NCBI GenBank assembly: GCA_030263595.1
Contig: SZPG01000004.1
Location: 1 to 64,000, forward strand
Source: Chloroflexi bacterium CFX6
GTDB lineage: Bacteria > Chloroflexota > Anaerolineae > Anaerolineales > Villigracilaceae
Length of the DNA: 64,000 bases
Direction: 5' to 3'
Part shown: positions 44,685-54,437 of the stretch, one piece after another
Layout of the letters: each line of letters starts with the position of its first letter
How positions within the stretch are numbered: position 1 is the stretch's first letter
The notes under the pieces: model-generated
The model's input: only the letters and a program-made list of their open reading frames with translations
Database searches by the model: none
What the model was told of the DNA's origin: nothing
Position numbers and translations under genes: made by a program

Positions 44685-47600
44685 CTAACGGGATTCGATT
44701 TCCCCCGTCGTTTCCTTCGGCTGCGTAAGCGGGATCTGCAAATAAAAGACGCTTCCCTTTCCCAGTTCGCTTTCCACCCAGACCTTGCCGCGGTGACGTT
44801 CCGCGACGGATTTGACGATGGCAAGTCCCAGCCCGGTGCCGCGCTGGGCGAGCGCCTCGCGGTGCGTGCCGCGATAGAACTTCTCGAACATGCGCTTCAT
44901 GTCCTCCGGCTGGATGCCGATGCCGGTATCCTTGATCGCAAAGGTCAGGGTGTCCGGCGCGGTCAGCAGGTGGAGGGTCACTTCGCCGCCTTTGGGTGTG
45001 TACTTGATGGCATTCTCCACGAGGTTGTAGACCGCCTGGTGCAGTAACGCCTGGTCGGCTTCCACGGCGTGAGGCATGTCGCGGGGGATTTCGACCGAAA
45101 GCGCGATCTCCTTGTTTCGCGCGAGCATTTGCAGCGCGCCGGTGACGCGCTCGATGATGTCCAGCACGGGGATGCTTTCCACCTGCAAGCCCACGCCGAA
45201 GTCAATGCGCCCGAGGTCGAGCAGGTTGCTGACGAGTTTCGACATGTTCTCCACGCCCTGCACGATCATCCTGATGTAACTCTTTTGCTGGTCGTTCAAT
45301 TCGCCCGCCATTTCGAGCATGGTGGCGTAGCCGCGCATCAGCGTCAACGGCGAGCGCAGGTCGTGGCTCACGGTGGAGACGAAATCGGACTTCAACGAAT
45401 CGATCTCCTTGAGTTGGGTCACGTCGCGCAGGATGCACACGCGCCCCACCGTGCGGTCTTCGGCGGTCATGGCGGAGGCGGTGGCGAGATAGGTCCTGCC
45501 GTTCGGCATTTTGATCTCGGAGGTGCGCCCGTCTTCGGAGGACGCCATGAGCAGGTCGTACAGCGGCTTGATCGGGATCGTGCGCTGCAGGTCCTGGCGC
45601 TCGCCGCGGCGGATGACCACGTTGAAGAGTTGACTCGCCGCCGGGTTGACCAGCACGAGGCGGTTGGACGCGTCGGTGACCAGCACCGGGTCCGGCGTGG
45701 AGTTGAGGATGGTCTCCAGTTGACGCCTGCCCGCATCCACGGCGAGGAACAGGCGGATGTTCGCCACCGCCAAAGCCGCCTGACTCGCCAGCGTGGCGAT
45801 GAAGCGGAGGTCGGATTCTCCGAAGGCCTTCTGTTTTTTATACGCTGCCCACAACACGCCGAAGTAACGGTTCTCGTGCCGCAGCGCCACCGCGGACAGG
45901 GATTCGGGGTGGGGCAGGTTTGGGTCGAGATCCAGCCCCCGGGTCCGCGAAAGAACCGCCATGACGAGCCGTTCCTGCTTTTCGGTGAGCGCGAGGATCT
46001 GCTGATCCAGGTGCATGTACGCGTCCTTTTCAGGTCCGCTCGAATACCGGAAGGGAATCTCGACCAGGCCGGGGATCATATCCCGCACGAGGACGATGCG
46101 CGCCGCGCTGGCGCCGCTTTCCACAACGGCTTTGAGGATGACCTCCAGCGCCCGATCGAGTTGAAGCGTGGAGGCGACGCCCTGGCTGACGACCAGCAGG
46201 CGGTTCAGTTCGTCGAGGCGCCCCTGCAAACTGAGGCGCATCTGCTCGAAGGCGCGGCGCAGTTCACCGACCTCGTCCACGCCGTCGGTCTGGAGGGAGC
46301 GATCCAGTTTGCCGGCTGCGATGTGTTTCGCCTCCGCCGCCAGGCTCCGCAACGAACCGGTGACCGCGCGCAGGCTCAACCGCAGCGAGACCAGCGCGAA
46401 CATCCCCAGCACGACGATCATGATCGAGATCGGCAACGCGATCTGAATGGCGATCTGCTGCGCCTCCTGCGCGGGGACGGTCAGCACGATGAACCAGGGA
46501 TGTCCCGGCACCGGCTGGCGATAGACCAGTTGCCGGACGCCGTTCGAGGCGGTCTCCTCGCTCAAGCCGGTTTGCGAGGCGTCCCCTCCGGCATATTGGG
46601 TCATGATCTGCGAGGCTTGCGGGTGATAAAGGATGACGCCCTGGTCGTCCACGAGGAATCCCGCGCCGTTCAATTCCCGCAGGCTGTTCAGGCTGTTGAC
46701 CAGCGAGCGCATGTAGGGGTTGGTTTGCAGGTCGGTGCGGGCGATGAGGACGCGTCCCGCGCCGGGCAGGGTTGCGAGGAACGAAATGCGCGCCGCGCCG
46801 TCCGCTTCGGGCGGGATGGAATACATTTGATTCGGGACGCCCTGCGCGGAAAGAATGACCCCCGTTTCCTCCTGGGCGGTCAATTGGGACGAAACCCCGG
46901 CAGGATAACTTGCAAGGACGGCATGGGTTTGAAGATCAACCAGGATCAATTGATTGAAATAGGGGACGGAGCGCATCTGCCTGCCGAGCAATTCGGACAG
47001 GTCGGCCGGGTCTTCGTTCAATTGCGGATCGGAGGCGATCTGACTCACGAGATTTTGCCCCGCTTCGAGGAAGAACGGCACACTCTGAGAGCCGACCTGC
47101 GCCGCGCCCGCCAGGCGTTCCTCCAGCAGGCTGCGGGCGGCGCGCCCGGCGATGATCCAATCTCCCAGCAGGAGCGTGACCAGTAAAATGGAAATGATCG
47201 TGCCGGTGCCGGAAATGAAACGCGTCTCGATGCTTTTCTCCGCGGGCGAGGGTTCCAGGGCGCCGGGTCCGCCCCACAGCGCGGGGAAGGCAATGGAGAT
47301 CGCCTGCGCCGCGAGCCCCGCGAGGAGCATTTCGCCGCCGAAGGTCAACGCCGCCGCTCCGGCATTGCTGATGGCGTAGTCCAGCCGTTCAGTGACCGAG
47401 GCGAGCGAGGAGGCGGTAAAGAACGCGCTGAACATGAACACGATCACGTGCAGGACTGTCAGGCTGAGCGCGCCCGCCAGGGGCTGGCGCAGTAGACGAT
47501 AGAACGGAGTGCGGTATTTCTGCCGCGCGAAGACCGCGAACAAAGCCCCTATCAAACCGAGATCGAGAACTGTGAACAGGTTGTGCGTATCCCACACCCC

Positions 47601-47966
47601 GCGCAGCAACCCGCCGACCATGCCGAGCGCGGAGGCGGCGATCGGTCCCAGCCAGCCGCCCGCCAGGGTCCACGGAATGGCGGAGAAGAACATCATCGTC
47701 GAGCCGGGCGGTTCCTCCGGCAAGCCCGGCGCCGGCAGCGCGGAGGTGGAAAACTCCACGCCGAAGAACAACGTCCCGACGACCTGGGCGACAAAAAGAA
47801 CGCCGAGCAAACTCCACGCGCGGGCGTTCCATTCGGTTTGATATTTCCGCCAGGAATACAGCGCCACCCCCAGCAGACCCGCCATCCCGAACCACATCAG
47901 CCACCCCGCCAACGGGATGGAATTGAGGTACGGCAGGCTGGTCAACAGCGAGGCGATGAACCGCAT
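44685..47966 (-). CDS. Large membrane sensor histidine kinase (MASE1-like/Cache/HAMP/GAF/PAS)
   Basis: 1093 residues. A multi-span N-terminal region (about 1-230, MASE1-like) is followed by another span, an extracytoplasmic Cache-like sensor (about 285-480), and a span leading to HAMP (LRLSLRAVTGSLRSLAAEAK). Then come GAF (about 575-720), PAS (LETILNSTPDPVLVTDASNR), HisKA (VSTVSHDLRSPLTLMRGYAT) and HATPase (NLVENAIKYTPKGG, KDTGIGIQPED, RGTGLGLAIVKSV). Input is unknown; it lies 29-59 bp upstream of the KimA-like genes. ATG 47966 is 7 nt after TATAAT (47974-47979), so the mRNA is probably leaderless. No response regulator is adjacent. Confidence 0.88.
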   Translation of the reverse strand: MRFIASLLTSLPYLNSIPLAGWLMWFGMAGLLGVALYSWRKYQTEWNARAWSLLGVLFVAQVVGTLFFGVEFSTSALPAPGLPEEPPGSTMMFFSAIPWTLAGGWLGPIAASALGMVGGLLRGVWDTHNLFTVLDLGLIGALFAVFARQKYRTPFYRLLRQPLAGALSLTVLHVIVFMFSAFFTASSLASVTERLDYAISNAGAAALTFGGEMLLAGLAAQAISIAFPALWGGPGALEPSPAEKSIETRFISGTGTIISILLVTLLLGDWIIAGRAARSLLEERLAGAAQVGSQSVPFFLEAGQNLVSQIASDPQLNEDPADLSELLGRQMRSVPYFNQLILVDLQTHAVLASYPAGVSSQLTAQEETGVILSAQGVPNQMYSIPPEADGAARISFLATLPGAGRVLIARTDLQTNPYMRSLVNSLNSLRELNGAGFLVDDQGVILYHPQASQIMTQYAGGDASQTGLSEETASNGVRQLVYRQPVPGHPWFIVLTVPAQEAQQIAIQIALPISIMIVVLGMFALVSLRLSLRAVTGSLRSLAAEAKHIAAGKLDRSLQTDGVDEVGELRRAFEQMRLSLQGRLDELNRLLVVSQGVASTLQLDRALEVILKAVVESGASAARIVLVRDMIPGLVEIPFRYSSGPEKDAYMHLDQQILALTEKQERLVMAVLSRTRGLDLDPNLPHPESLSAVALRHENRYFGVLWAAYKKQKAFGESDLRFIATLASQAALAVANIRLFLAVDAGRRQLETILNSTPDPVLVTDASNRLVLVNPAASQLFNVVIRRGERQDLQRTIPIKPLYDLLMASSEDGRTSEIKMPNGRTYLATASAMTAEDRTVGRVCILRDVTQLKEIDSLKSDFVSTVSHDLRSPLTLMRGYATMLEMAGELNDQQKSYIRMIVQGVENMSKLVSNLLDLGRIDFGVGLQVESIPVLDIIERVTGALQMLARNKEIALSVEIPRDMPHAVEADQALLHQAVYNLVENAIKYTPKGGEVTLHLLTAPDTLTFAIKDTGIGIQPEDMKRMFEKFYRGTHREALAQRGTGLGLAIVKSVAERHRGKVWVESELGKGSVFYLQIPLTQPKETTGEIESR

Positions 47967-47979
47967 GAGGAGGATTATA

Positions 47980-48353
47980 GCCCCAATTTTGTGGTTGATA
48001 GTCCATCTCGATCCCGCAAACAGCGACGCGATTTGTCTTGGAACCAAGTTATACTTGTATCGGCGAACCGTTGATCCACCTCAATATAGGGGCAAGTCAC
48101 ATGCCAGCGCCCGAGAATATTCGACAAACCGTGAAGAGGGTCCCTGGGAAACCACTAGGGATTATAAAGATCGAGCCTTCAGTGGACAGGGAGATTGATT
48201 GACTGGTCCATGAGTCGTATGGATCGAGTGAGGAGAAGGTCAAGGTGATGGAAGGTTATTGACCCATTTGTTTTCTAAACTCTGCAACAAAAGCATATAT
48301 AATGGCTCACAAGATGTTATAAACCCAGAGATGCCAAAAACAGGAGGAACAAC
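47980..48353. other. Intergenic gap at the left edge of the AT-richer island
   Basis: About 370 bp between divergent genes with no convincing open frame. TATATAAT at 48295-48302 lies about 50 nt before the next gene and may be its -10 box. Base composition becomes more AT-rich here than in the flanking genes. Confidence 0.4.
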
Positions 48354-48722
48354 GTGGAACCACAGGAAAATAAACTGGAAATGCAGAGGGCGCTGGCAAG
48401 CAGTGAAGATGATCTTCTGGCTGTGATTGGTTTCGCCGAGGCGCAGAAACACATGCACGCAGCCCCTCCTGACAAGTCGAGGATGATCCAATTAGGCAGG
48501 GAATGGATGGATAAAAATCTTCAAATCATTCAAGAGAAGATCTGCCAGGATGAAACTCTAAGAAAATTCTCGCAAACCGACGAAAGCATGGTTGATTTGG
48601 GAGTTCTGATTGCGGATGCAATTGCGGGTTTATATGTCGGCGTTCCGTTTGTGGCAATTGCGGCGTGGATCACGAAAAAGGGACTTGCTCATGTCTGTCA
48701 TGATATTTGGTCAAACGCTTAA
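48354..48722 (+). CDS. Small protein with hydrophobic C-terminal half (122 aa), island gene 1
   Basis: I do not recognise it. GTG 48354 follows AGGAGG by 6 nt. The N-terminal 75 residues are charged and helical (LASSEDDLLAVIGFAEAQKH); residues about 80-112 (LGVLIADAIAGLYVGVPFVA) are hydrophobic and may enter or cross the membrane. It overlaps the next gene by 32 bp, so the two are translated together. Codon use is more AT-rich than in neighbours, suggesting transfer. Confidence 0.65.
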   Translation: MEPQENKLEMQRALASSEDDLLAVIGFAEAQKHMHAAPPDKSRMIQLGREWMDKNLQIIQEKICQDETLRKFSQTDESMVDLGVLIADAIAGLYVGVPFVAIAAWITKKGLAHVCHDIWSNA

Positions 48723-50199
48723 GTGGGTTCGAACCCCTTTTGCGCATCAGGAACTCCGCAAACTGGAATCGCTTGGATTGTACGATGGCGCGGACAAGGA
48801 CACACTCGAAGGATACTTGCTTTCCCATGACGATGTTTTAGCCAAAGTTGGCATTCTTCGAGCAACCAGCTTTGAATCAGATTACCGCCGACGAAGTCAA
48901 AACTTCCACGTCGAACTCGATCCAAGTCCAAAAGTGCTTGCGTACGCGAGACCTGACCGGATTGGAAAGGCGTATCTGTCTCGGGGTCTGATAATTGCAT
49001 TGGAAGATGCCTGCCAATCAGTAACGAGCGATATACGAAGCTTATATGCTTTGAATTCCGACGACGCTGCAATGCAGGCGTTGAATATGGCGCCCAATGT
49101 AGCCTGGCTCCCTCAACTGTCGAATGTTTTGGATCCCTATCGTTATGTAAATTATGAACCCATGATCGAAATAGCCAAAGTCAACAATGACAGGGCAATC
49201 GTCGGACTATTCCACAAATTCGTTTCTCACTCACAATTTCGACAGGACCTGGGGGACTTTCTTTCGTTACTAAGCGTAATCTGGGTTTCTTCGCACGAGG
49301 ATGCCCACTTTTTTCTCGGACATATTAATTACTTCAATGACAGACTCGGCAGTCTTCCGGGGGAGCCGGGCAGTTATTTCAGCGAGTTCGTCGGCAAATA
49401 TACGAATGCCCAAAATCAAGAGCTTCGATTGTCCGCCGAACTGGCGGCAGACTCCAACGCGGCTGTCGTCCTGACAGATCATCTATGCTTTGATGAGATG
49501 TATAGCATAAACTCTTTTCTCAATAAGCACATCCAACACCTGGCGCCGATGTTAATCAATTCAGGCATAAGCAAAGAAGCGCTGAAGACCATTTATTTGT
49601 TCAGACTCGCAGTTGTCGCCGCTACAATTGCGATAGCAGTTTTTGAACGAAATACAATAAAAAATTCATCGGCGTCTCCGGAATATCCCACCATGGGAAT
49701 ACGAATCCTGAACATTGTGCAGGAGATCTCCGGAAGGATCATGGTCATCAGCCAGGTTCACCCAGAGCGGGAGTTGGCGCGCTTAACCATGGAAAATTGG
49801 ATACACGCGTTTTTGATGGCGCAACGCGATATCGAAATCATCCTTCTATACCTCTTCGAGCAGGGATTTGTCCTGTACGACGGAGCAATAAAAGTGAGAA
49901 CAGTTGACGAAATTCTTGAATTCAAACTGGATAAACAGATGTTAGGGGAATTTGTCAGTTTCTTGATATTCTACGCATTTGAGCCGCGTGCAATCGCCGG
50001 TCTTAATCTTGAACGCAGGAGGGAGTTGACGGAATACTTCTCGAAGCATATCCTGGCAATAAAAAACAGTGAGAAGTTTTCCGAATTTAGATTGGCAGTT
50101 CCAGGTCAAAAAAAGGAAAAGGTCGAGGAAAGCCTGGCATTTGATCGCAAACAAGCGGAAAATCTGGCGGGGATGATCGAAGCTATTCAGTCCATTTAG
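48691..50199 (+). CDS. HExxH metalloprotease-like protein (502 aa), island gene 2
   Basis: A soluble protein with no signal peptide. At residues 201-211 it reads SHEDAHFFLGH, an HExxH zinc-peptidase core with the trailing GH seen in several zincin families, and about 40 residues later SAELAADSNAA could give the third ligand (Glu250 or Asp254). The flanking 200-residue halves match nothing I know. ATG 48691 is chosen (AAGGGA 8 nt upstream); the open frame upstream is out of register with the first gene's coding. The pairing with a small membrane-type protein recalls phage-defence or toxin operons, but that is only an idea. Confidence 0.65.
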   Translation: MSVMIFGQTLKWVRTPFAHQELRKLESLGLYDGADKDTLEGYLLSHDDVLAKVGILRATSFESDYRRRSQNFHVELDPSPKVLAYARPDRIGKAYLSRGLIIALEDACQSVTSDIRSLYALNSDDAAMQALNMAPNVAWLPQLSNVLDPYRYVNYEPMIEIAKVNNDRAIVGLFHKFVSHSQFRQDLGDFLSLLSVIWVSSHEDAHFFLGHINYFNDRLGSLPGEPGSYFSEFVGKYTNAQNQELRLSAELAADSNAAVVLTDHLCFDEMYSINSFLNKHIQHLAPMLINSGISKEALKTIYLFRLAVVAATIAIAVFERNTIKNSSASPEYPTMGIRILNIVQEISGRIMVISQVHPERELARLTMENWIHAFLMAQRDIEIILLYLFEQGFVLYDGAIKVRTVDEILEFKLDKQMLGEFVSFLIFYAFEPRAIAGLNLERRRELTEYFSKHILAIKNSEKFSEFRLAVPGQKKEKVEESLAFDRKQAENLAGMIEAIQSI

Positions 50200-50253
50200 C
50201 AAATGCAGACCATGGACAAAGCGCGGCTGTGGTTCTTCCCCTCGCTGACCGCT

Positions 50254-50976
50254 TCAATCCTCCCAGTATCTTCCCCGGTACGACCCCGGCAGCAAATCCG
50301 CCAATGACTCCATGATCCGTTTCGTCCCTTCGTGCAATGCCTTTCGATGGTCCCCCTCCTCCTTCAAGTAAAACGGCTTTCCCACCGTAAGTGTGACCGG
50401 GGCGCGCCTTAGCCTTCGCATGTGACCGTAGACGTTGCTGTTCTCCGTCCCGGTCATCGCGACAGGGACGATCGGCGCGCCGGACTTCAAGGCGAAGAAC
50501 GCCGCGCCCTCCGTCCCTTCCTCCAGTCCACCCGTCAGGGATTGCCTCCCCTCCGGCGCGAGGGTGAGAAACCGTCCCTGCGACAAACCTTCGAGAACGG
50601 CGCGCACAGCCTTACGGTCCGGTTTGCCGCGATGGACCCAGATGATCCCATAGGCGCGGAAGAGAGGTCCCACCAGCCAGTGTTCGCTCAGTTCGATCTT
50701 GCCCATCCCGTCGAGCATGACCGGAACGGATGCCGCGAGCAGGACCGCGTCCGCGTCGCCGAGGTGATTGATGACGACCAGCGCCGGTCCGCGCGTCGGG
50801 AAGTTCTCCATCCCGCGGACGGCGGTTTTCAGAAAAACGAACGTGAGCAGTTTCGTCATCCCGCGCATCAAGACGCGGAATGCCCTGCGGGGCAGAGTCA
50901 GTTTTGGCAGTGAGACCAGTTCCGGTCTCCACCAATCGCTGATGGGTTTAGGCGGGGAGGATGGCTGAGTCTGCAT
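50254..50976 (-). CDS. PlsC-type acyltransferase 2
   Basis: 240 residues, 1-acylglycerol-3-phosphate acyltransferase family. NHLGDADAVLL is the HX4D catalytic motif. LTLAPEGRQSLTGG stands where the EGTR motif is usual (Arg/Gln order altered), and PIVPVAMTGTENSN follows. It acylates a lysolipid at the inner membrane. ATG 50976 has GAGG about 7 nt upstream and overlaps PlsC 1 by 29 bp. Confidence 0.87.
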   Translation of the reverse strand: MQTQPSSPPKPISDWWRPELVSLPKLTLPRRAFRVLMRGMTKLLTFVFLKTAVRGMENFPTRGPALVVINHLGDADAVLLAASVPVMLDGMGKIELSEHWLVGPLFRAYGIIWVHRGKPDRKAVRAVLEGLSQGRFLTLAPEGRQSLTGGLEEGTEGAAFFALKSGAPIVPVAMTGTENSNVYGHMRRLRRAPVTLTVGKPFYLKEEGDHRKALHEGTKRIMESLADLLPGSYRGRYWED

Positions 50977-51637
50977 AGACGCCTCGATATTCTTCGGGCA
51001 ACAACCCGGCAAGATGACGCATCACAAGATCCGCGTTCGCCTGCCGCGCGTCACGCTTCTCTTTTCCTTTGGTTGGGATCTCGGGGAGCGTGATGGGTTT
51101 GCCGATGCGCATCTCCAGCGTGGGACGCTCCCCGCGGCGGGCGCGCCGCCAGAAATCCTCGGTGGTTCCCACGAGCGCGGCGGGGAGGACCGGCGCGCGC
51201 GTCCGTTCGACGATGTAGGCAATGCCGGGTTTTGCGCGCCGCATCGCCGTGATGTGCGAACGTCCGCCTTCCGGCGCGATCAACAACGGATGACCCGCCT
51301 CGACGGCGTCAACGATCCGCGCGAACAGCGCGCGGTCGTAATCGCCGCGATGCACGGGGATCACGCCGTACATCTTCAACAACTGCCCCTGACCGGGCTT
51401 GTCGAACACGTCCGATGCGCCGATGATCTCCAGTTGTCGGGGCCAGAACGCCGCCGCGAACGGAGGATCGTAGATCGAAACGTGATTCATCGCCACCAGG
51501 TATGGTCCGCTGTGCGGGACGTTTTCTTTTCCCGTGATCTTTACGTTTGCCAATATATGGAAAACCCCCCGAAACGCCGCGCGCAGCAATGGGCGGCTGA
51601 CCCTGAACCTGAATGGGACACGATACGCGCCGCTCAT
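50948..51637 (-). CDS. PlsC-type acyltransferase 1
   Basis: 229 residues. AMNHVSIYDPPFAAAFWP (HX4D motif), VIPVHRGDYDRALFARIVDA and LLIAPEGGRSHITAMRRAKP (EGxR type) mark the family. ATG 51637 overlaps the cmk stop (ATGA). The open frame further upstream lies over cmk and is not coding. With PlsC 2 and cmk it forms an operon; two acyltransferases suggest the sn-2 step plus a related acylation. Confidence 0.88.
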   Translation of the reverse strand: MSGAYRVPFRFRVSRPLLRAAFRGVFHILANVKITGKENVPHSGPYLVAMNHVSIYDPPFAAAFWPRQLEIIGASDVFDKPGQGQLLKMYGVIPVHRGDYDRALFARIVDAVEAGHPLLIAPEGGRSHITAMRRAKPGIAYIVERTRAPVLPAALVGTTEDFWRRARRGERPTLEMRIGKPITLPEIPTKGKEKRDARQANADLVMRHLAGLLPEEYRGVYADSAILPA

Positions 51638-52317
51638 TTGCAAAGCGCAAGCACCTTTTCGAAGACCTGTTCCGCGTTGAGATCGTTCGAGTTGATGACC
51701 ACCGCGTCCGCCGCCGTCTTGAGCGGAGCCACGTGGCGGGTCGAGTCGATGCGGTCGCGTTCCAGCACTTTCGCAAGCACGTCCTCGTAGTTCACGTTTG
51801 CGCCGCGCGCGATCATTTCGTTGAACCTGCGTTTCGCGCGTTCCGCGGCGGTCGCGTCGAGGTAGATCTTCAGAGTCGCCTCGGGCAGGATGACCGTCCC
51901 GATGTCGCGTCCCACCATTACGACCCTCCCGCGCTGACCGATGCGCCTCTGCTGTTTGCTCAACGCCGCCCGCACGCCGGGGTAGGCGGAGACCACCGAC
52001 ACGTTCGCGTCCACGATGGGGAGGCGCGTCTCCCACGTGATGTCTTTTCCCGCCACCAGGACGTCGCAGACGCGTCCATCCGACTTCGAGGCTGGCGCGA
52101 CGTCAATGGGCGTCGCCTCCGCCAGAGCCGTGACCTTCGCCTCGTCATGCACGTCAATGTCGTGATCCAGCGCGATCCACGTGATGGCGCGGTACATCAC
52201 GCCGGTATCGAAGAAGAGATAATCGAGCGCTTTGGCGAGTTTCAACCCAAGCGTGGACTTGCCCGACGCGGCGGGACCGTCAATGGCGATGATGGAGGGA
52301 GGGGTTTTGTTTGTCAT
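51634..52317 (-). CDS. cmk: Cytidylate kinase
   Basis: 227 residues. IAIDGPAASGKSTLGLKLAK is the P-loop, YLFFDTGVMYRAITWIALDH the CMP-binding part, and VVMVGRDIGTVILPEATLKI the cmk signature. It phosphorylates CMP and dCMP. ATG 52317 lies two bases after the stop of the GT39-like gene; the longer open frame upstream is a shadow of that gene. Confidence 0.94.
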   Translation of the reverse strand: MTNKTPPSIIAIDGPAASGKSTLGLKLAKALDYLFFDTGVMYRAITWIALDHDIDVHDEAKVTALAEATPIDVAPASKSDGRVCDVLVAGKDITWETRLPIVDANVSVVSAYPGVRAALSKQQRRIGQRGRVVMVGRDIGTVILPEATLKIYLDATAAERAKRRFNEMIARGANVNYEDVLAKVLERDRIDSTRHVAPLKTAADAVVINSNDLNAEQVFEKVLALCK

Positions 52318-52319
52318 GT

Positions 52320-54056
52320 TTACGGTTGTCCATTTCCACGCGCATCGGGGAATAAATCGTCGCGCGCCCAGAGGATGACGGTCTCGGTTTCGCGCGGCAA
52401 CTGGCGATAGACCAGCCAGCGGAACCAGTCCGGTGTTTGGATTGTATTCCACGTTGGAGGCTGTCTCCAGGTGAAATCCTGTCCGCGATAGGCGGAGGGC
52501 AGACCCAATTCGTTCATCAACGGCGTGACGACGATGGGCGGCGCGTTCAACGGATCGAGGACGTTGACGACCTTTACGTCGTGGTTTCGCAGCGCCCATT
52601 CGAGGGCTGGCGAATCGATTCCCATTACGGTCACCGGCTGCGCCTCGATGTGGCCGCGGCTGAACAGGGACAGGTCGTTGATGGAGGCCATGAGCAGGTT
52701 CGCTTGCGCGGGCGGTTGATCCGGCGTCCATAATTCCACGCCGTTCGGGGTGCGCTGTCCGCTCGCGCCCCAGGCGGCGGCAAGCGTGTAGACGCCGAGG
52801 AACAAGGTGAACGACCACGTCGTTCCAAGCCGCGCCGTACGCAGCGACCAGCCGAACGCAACCAGACCGACGCAAAGCGCGAGGATAAGCGTCGCGCCGA
52901 ACAAAACAGCATAGCGCGGTCCGAACGGCATTTCGATCACTCCTCCCAGGAACGGCAGGACGGCGGGGGAGAACTGGTCGTAAGGGTTGAGTCCGATGTT
53001 GGCGACGTTGAACCAGATGTAAACGAGCAGGATCAGGATCGCGCCGGTCACCACGCCGACCTCCACGCGTTCTTCGGGATGGATTTCGAACGCGCGCGAA
53101 AGTTCCTGCGCGGCGAGGATGAGCAAAGGGATGACGACCCACACGAGTTCGCTCATCTGGCGGTAAAAGACGGCGATCAACAATGAAAGTCCCAGCCAGA
53201 TACCCAGCCGGACGTAACGCTTGCTTCCCAGGCGGAAGCCGCGGATCAACGCGAGGATCGCGAGGACGGCGCCCAGCGTTTCGTACGCGAGGAAGGCGAA
53301 CAGCACGCGTCCCGGGCTGAAGACGGAGGCGGAGGTCCAGCCTCGAAGATAGGCGGGGATCGAGTTGAACAACGCGCTGAGTCCGTTCGGGACGGTGAAG
53401 AAGAGGGTGCCGGCGAGGAGGAGGGTGGAAGCAAGAGCGATCAGCGTGTTGCGTCCCTGCGGGATACTTCGTAATGTTGCGTGGGGCGTGTTCGGCGTTG
53501 GGGGTTTGATCGTTCCGCGCAAAAAGAGGGAGGCGAGTCCAAGCGTCAGAACGCCGGACCAGATCGAAGGTCCGGAGAGAAGCGCAAGGGCGGCGAAGAT
53601 TCCGGCCGGGATGGCGCGTCCGTTCCGCCACATCCCCCAGGCGAAGAAGAGGAAGGTCGCCGCGAGGATCGTCCCGCTGGCTTGGCGCGAGAGGGCGACG
53701 AGGCTTGGGTCAATGGCGAGGAGGAAGGCAAGGATCAACGCCGGGAGCGGTTTGAGTTTGTCGCGGAAGTAGTATGGGGCAAAGACCAGCGCGCTCCCCG
53801 CGAGGGCAGGGATGAAACGCGCCATGAAGTTCGCGCTTTCGGTGACGAGGAAGAGGAGGCTGGTGAAAAGGATGTAGGCGGGCTGCGGGCCGAGGAGAGT
53901 TTGTTTCCCCTGCGCGAGGTGGAGGGCTTGCAGGGCGAACCGGGCTTCGGAATCGGCGAGGGGCGCCGCGCCGAGTTGGATGAGGCGGAACCCGAGGGCG
54001 ATGAGGACAGCCAGCCCGTAGAGCCAGCCTTCATGTTTGAGGCGGGGGAAATTCAT
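52320..54056 (-). CDS. GT39/ArnT-like membrane glycosyltransferase
   Basis: 578 residues with about 11-13 membrane spans. The first loop holds APLADSEARFALQALHLAQG, an acidic catalytic motif (DxE) typical of polyprenyl-phosphate-sugar transferases of the PMT/ArnT fold. It would move a sugar from a lipid carrier on the outer face; the acceptor is unknown. A loop near residue 205 (IKPPTPNTPHATLRSIPQG) is coded by low-complexity DNA like some intergenic repeats. ATG 54056 is 6 nt after TAAAAT (54063-54068), with no Shine-Dalgarno: probably leaderless. First gene of the cmk-plsC operon. Confidence 0.8.
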   Translation of the reverse strand: MNFPRLKHEGWLYGLAVLIALGFRLIQLGAAPLADSEARFALQALHLAQGKQTLLGPQPAYILFTSLLFLVTESANFMARFIPALAGSALVFAPYYFRDKLKPLPALILAFLLAIDPSLVALSRQASGTILAATFLFFAWGMWRNGRAIPAGIFAALALLSGPSIWSGVLTLGLASLFLRGTIKPPTPNTPHATLRSIPQGRNTLIALASTLLLAGTLFFTVPNGLSALFNSIPAYLRGWTSASVFSPGRVLFAFLAYETLGAVLAILALIRGFRLGSKRYVRLGIWLGLSLLIAVFYRQMSELVWVVIPLLILAAQELSRAFEIHPEERVEVGVVTGAILILLVYIWFNVANIGLNPYDQFSPAVLPFLGGVIEMPFGPRYAVLFGATLILALCVGLVAFGWSLRTARLGTTWSFTLFLGVYTLAAAWGASGQRTPNGVELWTPDQPPAQANLLMASINDLSLFSRGHIEAQPVTVMGIDSPALEWALRNHDVKVVNVLDPLNAPPIVVTPLMNELGLPSAYRGQDFTWRQPPTWNTIQTPDWFRWLVYRQLPRETETVILWARDDLFPDARGNGQP

Positions 54057-54143
54057 GGGGATATTTTACCCTTATTGCATGTTGCATGATGCAGGGAGAT
54101 GGAAAGTGATTTGTGTTAAAATTTGTTTCCGTTGAGGTGTTCT

Positions 54144-54437
54144 ATGAATTTTTCGGTAAGAACAAAATCGTCCAAATATGAAAAGGGCAGCGTCCGCAAC
54201 GCATTGTCTTTTGCGTTGAGCAGCGCCAGGTCGAATGCGCGCCAGCGTCTGACGCATTACACCGGCGTCTGCAAAAAATTCGAGAAGAAGCATAAGATGT
54301 CGTCGGAAAAATTCATGGAGCAATTCGAGTCCGGCAAACTCGGCGACGAGCAGGAATTCTTCGACTGGTACGCCGCCGCGCGTGGATTAATGTTGTGGCG
54401 CGAGCGGTATGAAATTCTTTCGGGGGTTTCCGTTTGA
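54144..54437 (+). CDS. Probable antitoxin of a TumE-like pair (97 aa)
   Basis: 97 residues, basic N-terminus (NFSVRTKSSKYEKGS) and a helical C-terminus (MEQFESGKLGDEQEFFDWYA). GAGG lies 6 nt before ATG 54144. Its last codon overlaps the TTG start of the toxin-like gene by 4 bp. The order (helical small protein, then TumE-like protein) and coupling fit a toxin-antitoxin pair; the assignment as antitoxin is from context. Confidence 0.7.
   Translation: MNFSVRTKSSKYEKGSVRNALSFALSSARSNARQRLTHYTGVCKKFEKKHKMSSEKFMEQFESGKLGDEQEFFDWYAAARGLMLWRERYEILSGVSV

Noticed and set aside
48719-48740. tRNA 3'-end remnant (GGGTTCGAACCCC) in the island
   Set aside because: It is in frame within the HExxH gene, the flanks do not form a T stem of five pairs, and no acceptor stem is present.
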